Positions 1 through 9,147 are shown, numbered from the stretch's first letter. The stretch is 64,000 bases of DNA from Calothrix sp. NIES-2100 (GCF_002368195.1 NZ_AP018178.1:9580205-9644204), one strand, 5' to 3'. A program made the numbers and translations. The notes: generated by a model from the sequence alone, not told the origin.

Positions 1-140
1 AGCATCCCAAATGTGTAAATTTATTTTATTTTGTAGTGCGGGCATCCTCGGACTGAGACTGTCGAAGTCTTGCCCGCTTGGACAATAAAGTAGGGAGCAA
101 GATGCTCCCCCTACTGTCTTTTTTTCAAAATTGGAATGCT
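1..140. repeat. MITE-like inverted-repeat element, copy 1
   Basis: Non-coding stretch bounded by imperfect inverted ends (AGCATCCCAAATGTG at 1-15 and CAAAATTGGAATGCT at 126-140). It holds internal inverted segments around GGGAGCAAGATGCTCCC. The first 20 bases are the exact reverse complement of 20794-20813, so this is a second copy of the element at 20719-20813. No transposase is encoded, so it would be non-autonomous. It starts on the window edge and may extend further. Confidence 0.6.
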
Positions 141-144
141 CCTT

Positions 145-2172
145 TTACAAATTCAAATTCAATAATTTAGATATCGCGGGTAGTAATTGATTAGCAGTTC
201 TCACTAAAGTTGCAGAACTCGGTAAACCTGCAAGTGTACCGATCAAAATCTTCAGTGAAGTTCTTGCTATCCTGCGCATCCGCCCTTCCTCAGGATATTT
301 CCCCGCTTCAGCTAAAGCAATTACTTGTTCTAAAGCTTCGGCTTTATCTTCCGGTTCTAATTCTCTATTTGTGACGATTTCTGTTTGCAACTGTTGAAGT
401 AAATTTGCCAATCTTACTGCTTCGGGAGCGTCTAAATTTTGCAGTTGAGCAATACTAGTATTAACTAAATAAGTCGCATCACTAACTGTCACCTCGCCTA
501 AGTCAATACCTTGATTTATATTAATACTTTGCTCGCCGATATTAATCGGGTGACTACTAATTATTGCATCACTCAATTTTTCAACATATTTACCGTTTGT
601 AATCACAAATCTCTCACCGCTTCGATAAATCTTTGTTTCTTCTTGAGCCGCAATTAAAGCTGTCTGGATAACTGTATTATCAGGTTGAAGTATTAAGGCT
701 TGGCGAAATTGCTCTTTTGCGGCTTCAAATCTACTTTGCTCCATTAATTCTTGCCCATAACTGAGCAAAGCTTGAACAAATCCTTCCTTGTTGCGAATTG
801 GATCAACTTTATAAGCTCTAGCATAGAGTTCTACGGCTGCATCAAAGTCTTTGACATCTATGCATACCTCAGCTAATCTAAACAGTGCATCAAAGTGGTT
901 GGGGTTAATTTGTAATACTTGTTCATATAGCTGAAGCGAGTTTTGGATATCATTATTTTGATATAGCCTTGTTGCTTGTTGATAAATGCGATCGCTCTCC
1001 GGGTCGAGTTTTGCTAATTCCCAAATTTCTCTGCGCAATGGATACCGCTTCATTAGCCAGCGCCGCACTAATTCAACTGTGATTTTGTAAGTATTCAGAT
1101 AATATAACTCTGGTATCCCGGAAGCTCCTAATTGCTTGAAAAAGCCCCATTCTAGCAAGCGTTCTTCTGCTGTATGAAATGGCTCAGTTAAAACCACACC
1201 ACACTGCACCAGATGTGTTAAAGGTTCGCCTTTAACTACCGCGTTTTTCTGCTGTTGGGCTTGGGCTGCGGCTGAAAAAACTACTCTTTCCGCTATTGGT
1301 AACCCATCCCGGAACCAGGCTAAACCAGCCTCGCCAATCTCAATCGCCGACTCTACAATATTGTCTACATCTTGACGATTTACTAACCAGCGTTGCTCAT
1401 CCCTAGCTTGGGAAAACAGCGCAAAGCAGATAACTTGGGTAAAATAAGGATGTCCGGCTGCTAGTTGCCAAATTGCATTGATCGCCTCAGTTTCATAGGT
1501 GAGAATTCCCTCAGCAGGTTTAACAATTAGCCGTTCTGCACTATGTCTATCTAAAAGACCAATTTCTCGATGGGGAGCTTGCCTAAATAAACTCAGTAAG
1601 TTAGGCATATCATCTAATTGTCGCCCCACAACTGGAATAATAAAAAGTTCCTTGTGCCAATAGACAATTGACTGGAGACAAGGGAAGAAGTGAGAAACAG
1701 CGGAATTTTCTTCAGAATCACCTAAAACATCAAATTCATCCAGCAAAAGTACTAAATTCTTACCTTCGATTACTTGATAAATTTGAGGTAAGAAATCATT
1801 GAAAAATATTTGTGCATCTTCCGCCAAATCTCTTTTGCTTGGCAGAATAACTTGGCGTTTGGACAATTCCAGGTAATCAATAATATCTCTTCCCAACTCG
1901 TGGAGAACTTCACTCAGGCACTTTTGACTTTTACCTTCCAAAGACAAAGGCACGAACAAGAACTGCTCTAGAGTGATAAAGTTAGGAATTTGAGATAGTA
2001 CAGAAGACTTGCCAATTCTGCGCTGGCCATGCAGCAAAATTACCTGTGCCCGTTTATTTAGATTGTCTTGGACAAAATTGAATAAATCTTCACGGCCAAA
2101 AAATAACTCTGGTTCGTAAATTGGGCGACCAATAATGTAAGGATTATCTTCCCAATCGGTTGCAGACACCAT
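145..2172 (-). CDS. STAND/AAA-like ATPase with TPR repeats
   Basis: Large P-loop ATPase of the archaeal-ATPase/AAA_16 type. The N-terminus carries a 'FFGRED' box, then Walker A GQRRIGKSS at about residues 49-57 and Walker B LLLLDEFD at about 141-148. A winged-helix-like middle region follows, then TPR-like helices at about 395-500 (LYEQVLQINPNHFDALFRLA is one unit), and a C-terminal helical module rich in Leu/Glu ending in LNLNL. The ATG at 2172 is preceded by GGAGG; a TTG three codons earlier is possible. It follows the ATPase gene upstream by about 70 bp on the same strand, so the two are probably co-transcribed. Proteins of this build are usually signalling or conflict switches; the actual output is not visible from sequence. 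Confidence 0.8.
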   Translation of the reverse strand: MVSATDWEDNPYIIGRPIYEPELFFGREDLFNFVQDNLNKRAQVILLHGQRRIGKSSVLSQIPNFITLEQFLFVPLSLEGKSQKCLSEVLHELGRDIIDYLELSKRQVILPSKRDLAEDAQIFFNDFLPQIYQVIEGKNLVLLLDEFDVLGDSEENSAVSHFFPCLQSIVYWHKELFIIPVVGRQLDDMPNLLSLFRQAPHREIGLLDRHSAERLIVKPAEGILTYETEAINAIWQLAAGHPYFTQVICFALFSQARDEQRWLVNRQDVDNIVESAIEIGEAGLAWFRDGLPIAERVVFSAAAQAQQQKNAVVKGEPLTHLVQCGVVLTEPFHTAEERLLEWGFFKQLGASGIPELYYLNTYKITVELVRRWLMKRYPLRREIWELAKLDPESDRIYQQATRLYQNNDIQNSLQLYEQVLQINPNHFDALFRLAEVCIDVKDFDAAVELYARAYKVDPIRNKEGFVQALLSYGQELMEQSRFEAAKEQFRQALILQPDNTVIQTALIAAQEETKIYRSGERFVITNGKYVEKLSDAIISSHPINIGEQSININQGIDLGEVTVSDATYLVNTSIAQLQNLDAPEAVRLANLLQQLQTEIVTNRELEPEDKAEALEQVIALAEAGKYPEEGRMRRIARTSLKILIGTLAGLPSSATLVRTANQLLPAISKLLNLNL

Positions 2173-2243
2173 TCTCGCCAAATCCTCCCCAGAGGAAGTA
2201 GATTCATATGTACCTTAAGCATAAGGCAAGTGACAATTACTTC

Positions 2244-3512
2244 TCAAGTAGGATCGCCCCCAAGTTTACGCGCAATCCAGACTAAAGACTTGACTATATC
2301 TTGATGTTGCCATACCCAAGCGATCGCTTTTTTGACTGTACCAGCTTGTTCGCGGCTCATCAAATTGAGAAAAACTTTCTCCCTTCCTTCCAGTTGCGCC
2401 TCATTAGTATTGTAGATTTCTTGGATTACCCACCACTCCATCATCGATGAATTAAAAGTGTAAACGGTTTTCCCTTCTTCTAATCTGCGCCCAATTACTC
2501 CCCGTTCTTCCAAATCAATTAATTCTCGACTCCTTTGGCTGAAAACTAGGTCAATATCACCTAAAGTGTAGCGAGTGTTTCTATTTAAGCGACCTTGCAA
2601 ACGAACCAGCGCAATCAGCATCAAGAGAATTTGCTCTTCCTCTGTGGAAAATCTCCATGTATCGCGGAAGTATTGCTCGGTAGCGCTTTCAAAATCTCGT
2701 GTAAAGGACTCAATATCAGGAGTTTGCCCAGCTTGGATAGTGTCATACAATAGATAACCGGCATTTTGCAGCAGTGCTGGGTGTCCATCGATGATATCTA
2801 AAACTCCTGCTCTCAAATTACCGGGAATGGGTATAGCAAGCCTAGCATTCACTTCATTAGCGGGTAAGGGTCTGAGGAGGCGAAAGAGATAATGGTTATA
2901 CCAAGGTGAACCCCCTGGTGTAATTGTCGGGCCTAGTTCGTTGAGGCGGCGAAAAGTGGTAACAATAGTTGAGAGATATTTACCTTCATTGCTGTGAACT
3001 GCTAGATCGCGGAACTCACTCAAGAAAGTGAGCATTTGGGTTTCCGTGTATTGGTCATTGGGGTGAAGCGCCGCATCATAATCATCTAACAACAGCAATA
3101 AGAACTTGTCACGCTGCCCAATTTTCCGCAGCATCCGGCGCAAATCTCCTTTCTCTACCTTTTCTTCCTGCAACAACTGCTTAATATCAGCGTATAGTGC
3201 GTCATCACCTTCAGCTTCATCTTGCAACAGACTGAGGATTTCGCGCCAAAAACCAGAGGGAGTAAAAGGACTTATCCCTGTACAGTTAATAGAAATAATG
3301 AATGCTTGAGTTGCATCTCGTCCTCGCGCTTGCCAAACTATCGGTGAAGCTAAGTATCTCAAAAGCGAAGACTTGCCCATACCAGGACTACCATAAATAG
3401 CTAAATGGGCACGTCGGGAAATTTGATCGAAAGCGATTCTAACTTCAGAATTGCGCCCGAAAAAGTAATCTGGAGGTACTGGGCCACCAACGTAGAAGGG
3501 ATTTTGTGACAT
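2244..3512 (-). CDS. P-loop ATPase (AAA_16/ORC-like) with winged-helix tail
   Basis: ATPase of about 422 residues. It opens with SQNPFYVGGPVPPDYFFGR, the same 'FxGR' entry motif as the next gene. Walker A GSPGMGKSS lies near residue 40 and Walker B LLLLLDDYD near 145. The C-terminal third looks like a winged helix (TLGDIDLVFSQRSRELIDLE region). No TPRs are present, in contrast to its neighbour. The ATG at 3512 is chosen over a TTG at 3524 because the conserved start lies here; no clear ribosome site is seen. It is probably the first gene of a two-gene unit with the TPR-ATPase. The function is unknown; a regulatory or defence-type NTPase is inferred from family architecture only. Confidence 0.78.
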   Translation of the reverse strand: MSQNPFYVGGPVPPDYFFGRNSEVRIAFDQISRRAHLAIYGSPGMGKSSLLRYLASPIVWQARGRDATQAFIISINCTGISPFTPSGFWREILSLLQDEAEGDDALYADIKQLLQEEKVEKGDLRRMLRKIGQRDKFLLLLLDDYDAALHPNDQYTETQMLTFLSEFRDLAVHSNEGKYLSTIVTTFRRLNELGPTITPGGSPWYNHYLFRLLRPLPANEVNARLAIPIPGNLRAGVLDIIDGHPALLQNAGYLLYDTIQAGQTPDIESFTRDFESATEQYFRDTWRFSTEEEQILLMLIALVRLQGRLNRNTRYTLGDIDLVFSQRSRELIDLEERGVIGRRLEEGKTVYTFNSSMMEWWVIQEIYNTNEAQLEGREKVFLNLMSREQAGTVKKAIAWVWQHQDIVKSLVWIARKLGGDPT

Positions 3513-3670
3513 TAATCTAATCAATTTAATAGTTAATAATCAATAGTCAAGAGATAATACTCAGCTTTTGGCTGAATTTTAGCTGTATAGCTGAGAGCTT
3601 AATTACATTATTAACTTGTTGAGGCGATCGCATCTTCCTGACGCTACAATCAGCGATCGCAAAAACCTGA

Positions 3671-4456
3671 TTATGCTTCTGGTTCAATCCCAAGCGATCG
3701 CAATTGTGCAGCTAGGCGATCGGCTCTTTGGCGTTCCTGTTCGGCGCGTTGGCGTTCCTGTTCCGCCCGTTGAGATTCTTGTTCGGCGCGTTGGCGTTCC
3801 TGTTCGGCTCTTTCTTCACCAGTCAACAACAAATTACCTTGCTCATCCCACCAGCGTAGCCAAGGTAATTCCATATTCTGATATTCTCCCTGCCATATAC
3901 CTAACTCTACTCCCATAGGTGTGATGGAATAATGTCCGCGTTCATTGGGTGATAGCAACTGGTATTTTCCACCAATTAATTCATAAACTTCGACGCTGGC
4001 TTGATTAACTTCATAAATGCCGTAAAAGGGAGGACGAATCACCTGTTCATAAATCCAAAATTTGCCCTTCCAAGGAGTTGTGTCTCGTTCTTCGCTACCA
4101 TCACCAGAGACAAATTCTAAGACAATTAATGGGGCAATAAACTCTCGCCAAAATACATAAGACCTGCGTGTTTGACCATCAAGCAAGGGCGGTACATTCC
4201 CTACGTAAAACCAATCTGGTGCTGCTGCGCCTTTTTCTGGGGGGTCAGTCATACGCCAGTAGATCCCACAATCTTGCCCAATACAGTATTGTCCATCGGG
4301 ATGACGTTGTTGCAGTATCGGTTTAATCGAGTCTGTTAGTAAAATGCTTTGGGGATGTTCTTGAAAGTTCTTCACAAAAGTGCCATCAGACTCTGGTAGC
4401 TGCGTATGGTCAGGAAATGGAGTGAGGTCGGTTGCTCTATTGGTTGCAGAGGTCAT
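3671..4456 (-). CDS. Uma2 family (DUF820) putative restriction-fold endonuclease
   Basis: 261-residue protein of the Uma2/DUF820 family, which has a PD-(D/E)XK nuclease fold and is strongly expanded in cyanobacteria. The likely catalytic set is visible: D81 in PDWFYVG, E114 in IVLEFVSG, and K132 with Y136 in GKFWIYEQ. Residues about 215-247 form a run of five RAEQERQ-type heptads (charged helix or coiled coil), a usual tail in this family and produced here by short tandem DNA repeats. ATG start with AAGG upstream. The substrate of this family is not established. A degraded copy of its 5' half and promoter lies at 6850-7113. Confidence 0.85.
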   Translation of the reverse strand: MTSATNRATDLTPFPDHTQLPESDGTFVKNFQEHPQSILLTDSIKPILQQRHPDGQYCIGQDCGIYWRMTDPPEKGAAAPDWFYVGNVPPLLDGQTRRSYVFWREFIAPLIVLEFVSGDGSEERDTTPWKGKFWIYEQVIRPPFYGIYEVNQASVEVYELIGGKYQLLSPNERGHYSITPMGVELGIWQGEYQNMELPWLRWWDEQGNLLLTGEERAEQERQRAEQESQRAEQERQRAEQERQRADRLAAQLRSLGIEPEA

Positions 4457-4603
4457 AAGACTACCTTTGCAGGGATAAGGGTTGTTTTTTAGTGTAGCAA
4501 TTGGGGGAGGAAAAGGGCGATCGCACTCCTGAGGAGAAAATAACTTAAATTATCAAGAGTCTGGTGTGTGAAAATTAATCTATGTATTTTGGGAGTTGCA
4601 ACG

Positions 4604-5638
4604 ATGGCTTGGGTAGCTGGCGAGCAATTGCAAGGTGGTAAATACACTATTGAAAGGGAATTGGGAAGGGGACGCTTTGGCATCACTTATTTGGTAAAAA
4701 ACAAAAATGGCGATCGCTTAGTTATTAAAACTTTAAACGATAGCTTGCTCAATTCCCTAAGCCAAGAGGATCGCGCACGACTGGAGGGTATGTTTTACAG
4801 TGAAGCATTAAAACTTAGAGGATGTAACCATAAGCATATTGTGCAGATTACAGAACTTTTTAGGGAAGGAGAGTCTCCGTGTTTGGTAATGGAATATCTT
4901 GGTGAAGATAGTTTGGCTAATCTTCGTCCACCAATACTTTCGGAACAAGATGCATTACGTTACATTCAGCAAATTGGGGAAGCACTGATAGTTATACATG
5001 AAAATGAACTGATTCATCGAGATGTGCATCCGGGAAATATTTTGTTGCGAAACCGAGAGGGGCAGTTAGAAGCAGTGTTAATCGATTTTGGTCTAGCTCT
5101 AGATTTTGACCATATCTTAACCACAAGCCGGACGAAGGAAACTTCTGATGGATTTACACCCCCTGAGCTTTATGCAAAAGGTACTATAGCTCGTGCATAT
5201 AGCGATATTTATTCACTCGCAGCTACTCTGTATAAACTTTTGACAGGAAGAACACCTGTCAATGCAATGAAGCGCAAAGTTGACGGTGAGCATTTAGTGT
5301 CTCCAAAAGAATGGAATCCTCAGATTAGTGATCGCACTAACCGAGCAATTTTAACAGGTATGAAGCTAGATCCAAAAAAGCGATCGCAGTCAATGCGAGA
5401 ATGGCTCGATTCTTTGGGGTTGACTAGGGAAAGTCCCCAACCTGAACAAATTGTAGGATCTAAACCCAACTCAAATTGGCAGCAACAAATTCAGGTTTGG
5501 GGGGTAGTTATTGCAGCGATCGCAGCTATTGGAACCTTGCTTGCGGGAATAGGTGCCTTGATGGATAAATTCAAACCTTCTCCTTCTTCCAGCCCAGCAT
5601 TACTTTCTCCAAGTCCGTCATCTCAAAAAACACCGTAA
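4604..5638 (+). CDS. Serine/threonine protein kinase
   Basis: Hanks-type kinase of 344 residues. Glycine loop LGRGRFGITY, Lys in LVIKTL, catalytic loop HRDVHPGN, Mg-binding DFG in LIDFGLAL and an APE-like PPELYAKG are all present. The loop Lys normally found in HRDxKxxN is His. A single membrane segment follows the kinase domain (WGVVIAAIAAIGTLLAGIGA), with a Ser/Pro-rich tail, so it is probably membrane anchored with a cytoplasmic kinase. The ATG at 4604 is preceded by GGGAG and matches the family start (MAWVAGEQLQGGKY); an upstream GTG at 4568 in frame is less likely. The second kinase follows after 62 bp and is a close paralogue. Confidence 0.9.
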   Translation: MAWVAGEQLQGGKYTIERELGRGRFGITYLVKNKNGDRLVIKTLNDSLLNSLSQEDRARLEGMFYSEALKLRGCNHKHIVQITELFREGESPCLVMEYLGEDSLANLRPPILSEQDALRYIQQIGEALIVIHENELIHRDVHPGNILLRNREGQLEAVLIDFGLALDFDHILTTSRTKETSDGFTPPELYAKGTIARAYSDIYSLAATLYKLLTGRTPVNAMKRKVDGEHLVSPKEWNPQISDRTNRAILTGMKLDPKKRSQSMREWLDSLGLTRESPQPEQIVGSKPNSNWQQQIQVWGVVIAAIAAIGTLLAGIGALMDKFKPSPSSSPALLSPSPSSQKTP

Positions 5639-5700
5639 AATTAGCTAAGCTTTCATCATAATGCAGATTAAGGTAATTTTATTTGCACTTAGAGGTATTC

Positions 5701-6837
5701 ATGAGCTGGATGAAAGACCAAAAATTGCAAGGTGGTAAATATGTAATCGATCAAGTCCTGGGGCAGGGGGGATTCGGAACTACTTACAAGGCATTCGATG
5801 TTGGTCTCAAAAAAACAGTTGTTATCAAGACACCCAGTGAATATCTGAAGAATGATGAGAATTATGACAAATACATAAAGCAATTTATTCAGGAAGGGCG
5901 GGTACTGGAACAGCTATCTCAATCTCCTCACCCTCATATTGTGAGAGTGATTGACAGATTTCAAGAAGGCAGCACCCACTGCCTAGTAATGAACTTTGTG
6001 CCAGGAGAAAATTTGTTTCAGATGGTGCGCCGCAAGGGGGCGTTACCAGAATCAGAAATTATACAGTATATTCGCCAAATTGGGGAAGCTTTGACGGTAG
6101 TGCATCAGGCAGGGCTCGTACATAGAGATGCTCATCCAGGAAATATCATGCTGGAGAGCGATAGTAAAGCGGTTTTGATTGATTTTGGCATTGCTAAACA
6201 AGTAGTTCCTTCAGCCATTAGTTCAACTAATAAGGCTGGTAACCAGGGTTATGCACCTTATGAGCAAACACTTAGAGGCAGTCGACAGCCAACAGTTGAT
6301 ATTTACTCCCTAGCTGCTACGCTCTATTATGCAGTCACAGGTCGATCTCCTACAAGTTCTCTAGATCGTAAGCTTGATAATGATTCTTTGATTCCAGCCA
6401 AACAAATTGTTCCAGACATCAGTGACCAATTAAATAAAGCAATTCTCAAAGGAATGGCCCTGGAGCCAGAAGACCGCCCTCAGTCAATGCAGCAGTGGTT
6501 GGCAATGCTAGAAGTAGCAAAAGCAATGCCTTCACCTAAAATTCAGCCAAGTTACAGCATAGAAGTGATTCGTCCCCAATCTAAGTCCCAGTCGGCGTTT
6601 GCTTCTTTGAATGAATTGGAGCAAATGCTGGCAAAAGATGAGCTAGAGTCAGATTTTAGACTAAGTAGACTACCACTGCACCTTCTGGTGCCTATTTCTT
6701 TAATAGTCTATGCTGGATGGATAGGTTATTTCATAAGATTGACACGAGATGGATCTAATATTACTTTCTGGGTTTGGGCTGTAACTGTTATTCTTGCTAT
6801 TATGCCTCTAATCATATCTTGCACCTTGAGAATGTAA
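5701..6837 (+). CDS. Serine/threonine protein kinase, tandem paralogue
   Basis: 378-residue kinase. N-terminal LQGGKYVIDQVLGQGGFGTT glycine loop, Lys in TVVIKTP, catalytic loop HRDAHPGN, DFG in LIDFGIAK, and APYEQTLRGSRQP in the activation segment. It shares the HRDxHPGN His substitution with the kinase immediately upstream, so the two are tandem duplicates. The C-terminus has two predicted membrane segments (LVPISLIVYAGWIGYFI and FWVWAVTVILAIMPLIISC), unlike the single one of its neighbour. The ATG at 5701 with GAGG upstream is preferred to an earlier TTG. It is probably in one transcript with the preceding gene. Substrates are unknown. Confidence 0.9.
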   Translation: MSWMKDQKLQGGKYVIDQVLGQGGFGTTYKAFDVGLKKTVVIKTPSEYLKNDENYDKYIKQFIQEGRVLEQLSQSPHPHIVRVIDRFQEGSTHCLVMNFVPGENLFQMVRRKGALPESEIIQYIRQIGEALTVVHQAGLVHRDAHPGNIMLESDSKAVLIDFGIAKQVVPSAISSTNKAGNQGYAPYEQTLRGSRQPTVDIYSLAATLYYAVTGRSPTSSLDRKLDNDSLIPAKQIVPDISDQLNKAILKGMALEPEDRPQSMQQWLAMLEVAKAMPSPKIQPSYSIEVIRPQSKSQSAFASLNELEQMLAKDELESDFRLSRLPLHLLVPISLIVYAGWIGYFIRLTRDGSNITFWVWAVTVILAIMPLIISCTLRM

Positions 6838-6849
6838 TTTGTTCATAAC

Positions 6850-7113
6850 AGATCTAATTAAATCAGTGAGTAAAACATTTTGCGGATGCTCTTGGCAATT
6901 TTTCGCGCCAGTTTGCACAATGGGGGAACCCTCGCAAGCGACTGGCTTACAAAAAAGTACTGTCAGACTCTGGTAGCTGCGTATGGTCGGGGAAAGGAGT
7001 TAGTTCGCCTGCGGGATTGGTTGCAGAGGTTATAAGACTACCTTTGCAGAGGTAAGGGTTGTTTTTTAGTTTAGCAATCAAAGGCGCGGTTGGGCGATCG
7101 CACTTCCTCTGCT
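6850..7113 (-). pseudogene. Partial Uma2 gene duplicate interrupted by a small dispersed repeat
   Basis: Reading leftwards from 7033, the strand gives ITSATNPAGELTPFPDHTQL and then PESDSTFL, matching the start of the intact Uma2 protein at 4456. The start codon is ATA instead of ATG. The frame then stops at a 40-bp inverted-repeat insert (6907-6946). Beyond the insert the match resumes (CQEHPQNVLLTDLI against FQEHPQSILLTDSI). Similarity continues upstream of the start codon through the promoter and HIP1 site to about 7113. About 45 codons remain; the rest of the gene is absent. Confidence 0.85.
6907..6946. repeat. Small dispersed inverted repeat inserted in the Uma2 remnant
   Basis: 40-bp element bounded by GCCAGT and ACTGGC, with inner TTGC/GCAA pairing and a G/A-rich core (GGGGGAACCC). 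It belongs to the same family as 13676-13716 and 63067-63133, whose arms are GCCACT or AGTGGC variants. It is absent from the intact Uma2 gene at the corresponding point. Confidence 0.7.
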
Positions 7114-7146
7114 TTGTAATCAGAAAAATGCGATCGCCTCAACCGT

Positions 7147-8076
7147 TTACTTAGTTAACACTAAATTAACTGGCGCTACTCCAGCTAAATCTAAAATCTG
7201 CGGAATCAAATCTTCTCGCTTCACAGCCATCATGTGGACACCTTGACACAATTGCTGTGCAATTTGCACTTGCTCAGCGGCAATTTTTACGCCTTCTTCC
7301 AATGGATGTTTGGCTTTGGCTAACCGATCAATAATGTGCTGAGGAATATTTACACCAGGAACGCACTTATTAATAAATTGGGCATTTTTTGCTGATTTTA
7401 ACAGAAAAATTCCTGCTAAAATAGGTTTATTACAACCTGCGGCAACTGTGTCCATAAACTTTTCTAGTCGCTCAAAGTCTGTAATTAATTGACTTTGAAA
7501 AAATTGCGCTCCTGCTTGTAATTTACGTTCAAATCGGCTTTGCAAACCTGACAAACTCGCACATTGGGGGTCAACTGCTGCACCCACAAATAAATCGAGT
7601 GCGCCATCGGTCAAGGGTTGTTCGTTAGAGTCAACGCCTTGATTGAGTTTGCGAATCAGTTGCAGCAATCGCACGGCTTCTAAATCAAAGACACCTTTAG
7701 CATCAGGGTGATCGCCTGCTTTTACTGGATCACCAGTGAGAGCTAAAATGTTATGGATACCTAGAGCATGAGCGCCCATGAGGTCAGCTTGTAAACCAAT
7801 CCGATTGCGATCGCGGCAAGCAATCTGACAAATCGGTTCAATTCCATGTTGTAATAAAATTGCCGAGGCAACTAACGAAGACATCCGCAATACTGCTCGG
7901 CTACCATCGGTAATATTGACAGCATGAACCCTCCCCTTAAGGGTCGCCGCCATATCAAGCATATGTTTTGGATCTCCGCCTTTAGGTGGTGCTACCTCGG
8001 CAGTAATTAAAAATTCGCCTGCTTGCGCAGCTTGGCGAAAGGCATTCAAGACTGTCGGACTTTGGGTATCAGACAT
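7147..8076 (-). CDS. metF: 5,10-methylenetetrahydrofolate reductase
   Basis: 309-residue MetF-type flavoprotein, which reduces 5,10-methylene-THF to 5-methyl-THF for methionine synthesis. The TIM-barrel family pattern is clear: FLITAEVAPPKGGD near the N-terminus (the E is the catalytic acid region), VNITDGSRA, CQIACRDRNR, and NILALTGDPVKAGDHPDA for flavin/folate binding. The C-terminal half has PILAGIFLLKS. Length fits bacterial MetF. ATG start. It sits 60 bp downstream of trpS on the same strand and could be co-transcribed with it, though no pathway links the two. Confidence 0.92.
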   Translation of the reverse strand: MSDTQSPTVLNAFRQAAQAGEFLITAEVAPPKGGDPKHMLDMAATLKGRVHAVNITDGSRAVLRMSSLVASAILLQHGIEPICQIACRDRNRIGLQADLMGAHALGIHNILALTGDPVKAGDHPDAKGVFDLEAVRLLQLIRKLNQGVDSNEQPLTDGALDLFVGAAVDPQCASLSGLQSRFERKLQAGAQFFQSQLITDFERLEKFMDTVAAGCNKPILAGIFLLKSAKNAQFINKCVPGVNIPQHIIDRLAKAKHPLEEGVKIAAEQVQIAQQLCQGVHMMAVKREDLIPQILDLAGVAPVNLVLTK

Positions 8077-8136
8077 AACATTCAGAATTTCCAGTTTCTT
8101 TCAGGGTAAAGCAAATTACTCCTAAAAGCGAAATCC

Positions 8137-9147
8137 TTAAAGAGGTAGAGAATAACCCAAAGCAGCTTTGACTTCTGCTAGTGTTTGGTTAGCAACTGCT
8201 TGAGCTTTTTGCCGTCCTTCCCGCAATACTGACTCCAGAGAGCCTTTATCTGCCATTATTGCCTGATATTTCTCTTGAATCGGTTTCAGGGCTGCGATCG
8301 CAGTTTCGGTCAATAATGGTTTGAATTGTCCCCAACCCATATCTTGACATTCGGCTGCTACCTCTTCTTTATTTTTACCAGACAACAGCAGATATAGAGT
8401 TAACAAATTATTACACTCAGGACGCTCTGGATCGTCGAAAGTTAAACCCCGAATCGGATCGGTTTTACAACGTTTAATTTTATTGGTAATTTGCTCTGGT
8501 GTATCTAACAAATTAATCCGGCTTAATTCCGACGGATCGGACTTGGACATTTTGCGTGTACCATCAGTTAAACTCATCACCCTTGCCCCTTCTTTCCGAA
8601 TCAAAGGTGCTGGTAGCTTCAGCACTGGTTGATCCGGTTTAGCAAACAAGTGATTAAATCGGTTGACGATATCCCGCGTTAATTCTAAATGTTGCTTTTG
8701 GTCTTCCCCCACAGGGACAAAATCTGCCTGATAAAGCAGAATATCAGCAGACATTAGCACTGGGTAGTCCAATAAGCCGACACCAACATTTTCCCCCTGT
8801 TTGACAGCTTTTTCCTTAAACTGGATCATGTCTTGCAGCCAGTTGAGGGGAGTAATGCAGTTGAGCAACCAGGTGAGTTCGCTGTGTGCCGAGACGTGAG
8901 ATTGGACAAAAATCGTGGAATAATCTAAATCTAGACCACAAGCCAGATAGAGAGCAACCAGATTATAGGTATTAGATGCCAACTCTTTGGGGTCGTGTGG
9001 CACCGTAATTGCGTGCAAATCAGCGACAAACAGGTAATTGTCGTAATCACTCTGGGCTTCCACCCAGTTACGAATTGCTCCTAAGTAGTTGCCTAAATGT
9101 AAATTTCCAGTTGGTTGAACTCCCGACAGAACGCGCTGCTTGCCCAT
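8137..9147 (-). CDS. trpS: Tryptophanyl-tRNA synthetase
   Basis: Class I aminoacyl-tRNA synthetase charging tRNA-Trp, 336 residues, the normal bacterial size. HIGH-type motif in PTGNLHLGNYLG (12-23), KMSKS at 199-203, and the TrpRS-specific DYPVLMSADILLY and VPVGEDQKQHLELTRDI segments. ATG start. It is upstream of metF on the same strand. No leader peptide or T-box-like structure is obvious in the region upstream. Confidence 0.96.
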   Translation of the reverse strand: MGKQRVLSGVQPTGNLHLGNYLGAIRNWVEAQSDYDNYLFVADLHAITVPHDPKELASNTYNLVALYLACGLDLDYSTIFVQSHVSAHSELTWLLNCITPLNWLQDMIQFKEKAVKQGENVGVGLLDYPVLMSADILLYQADFVPVGEDQKQHLELTRDIVNRFNHLFAKPDQPVLKLPAPLIRKEGARVMSLTDGTRKMSKSDPSELSRINLLDTPEQITNKIKRCKTDPIRGLTFDDPERPECNNLLTLYLLLSGKNKEEVAAECQDMGWGQFKPLLTETAIAALKPIQEKYQAIMADKGSLESVLREGRQKAQAVANQTLAEVKAALGYSLPL

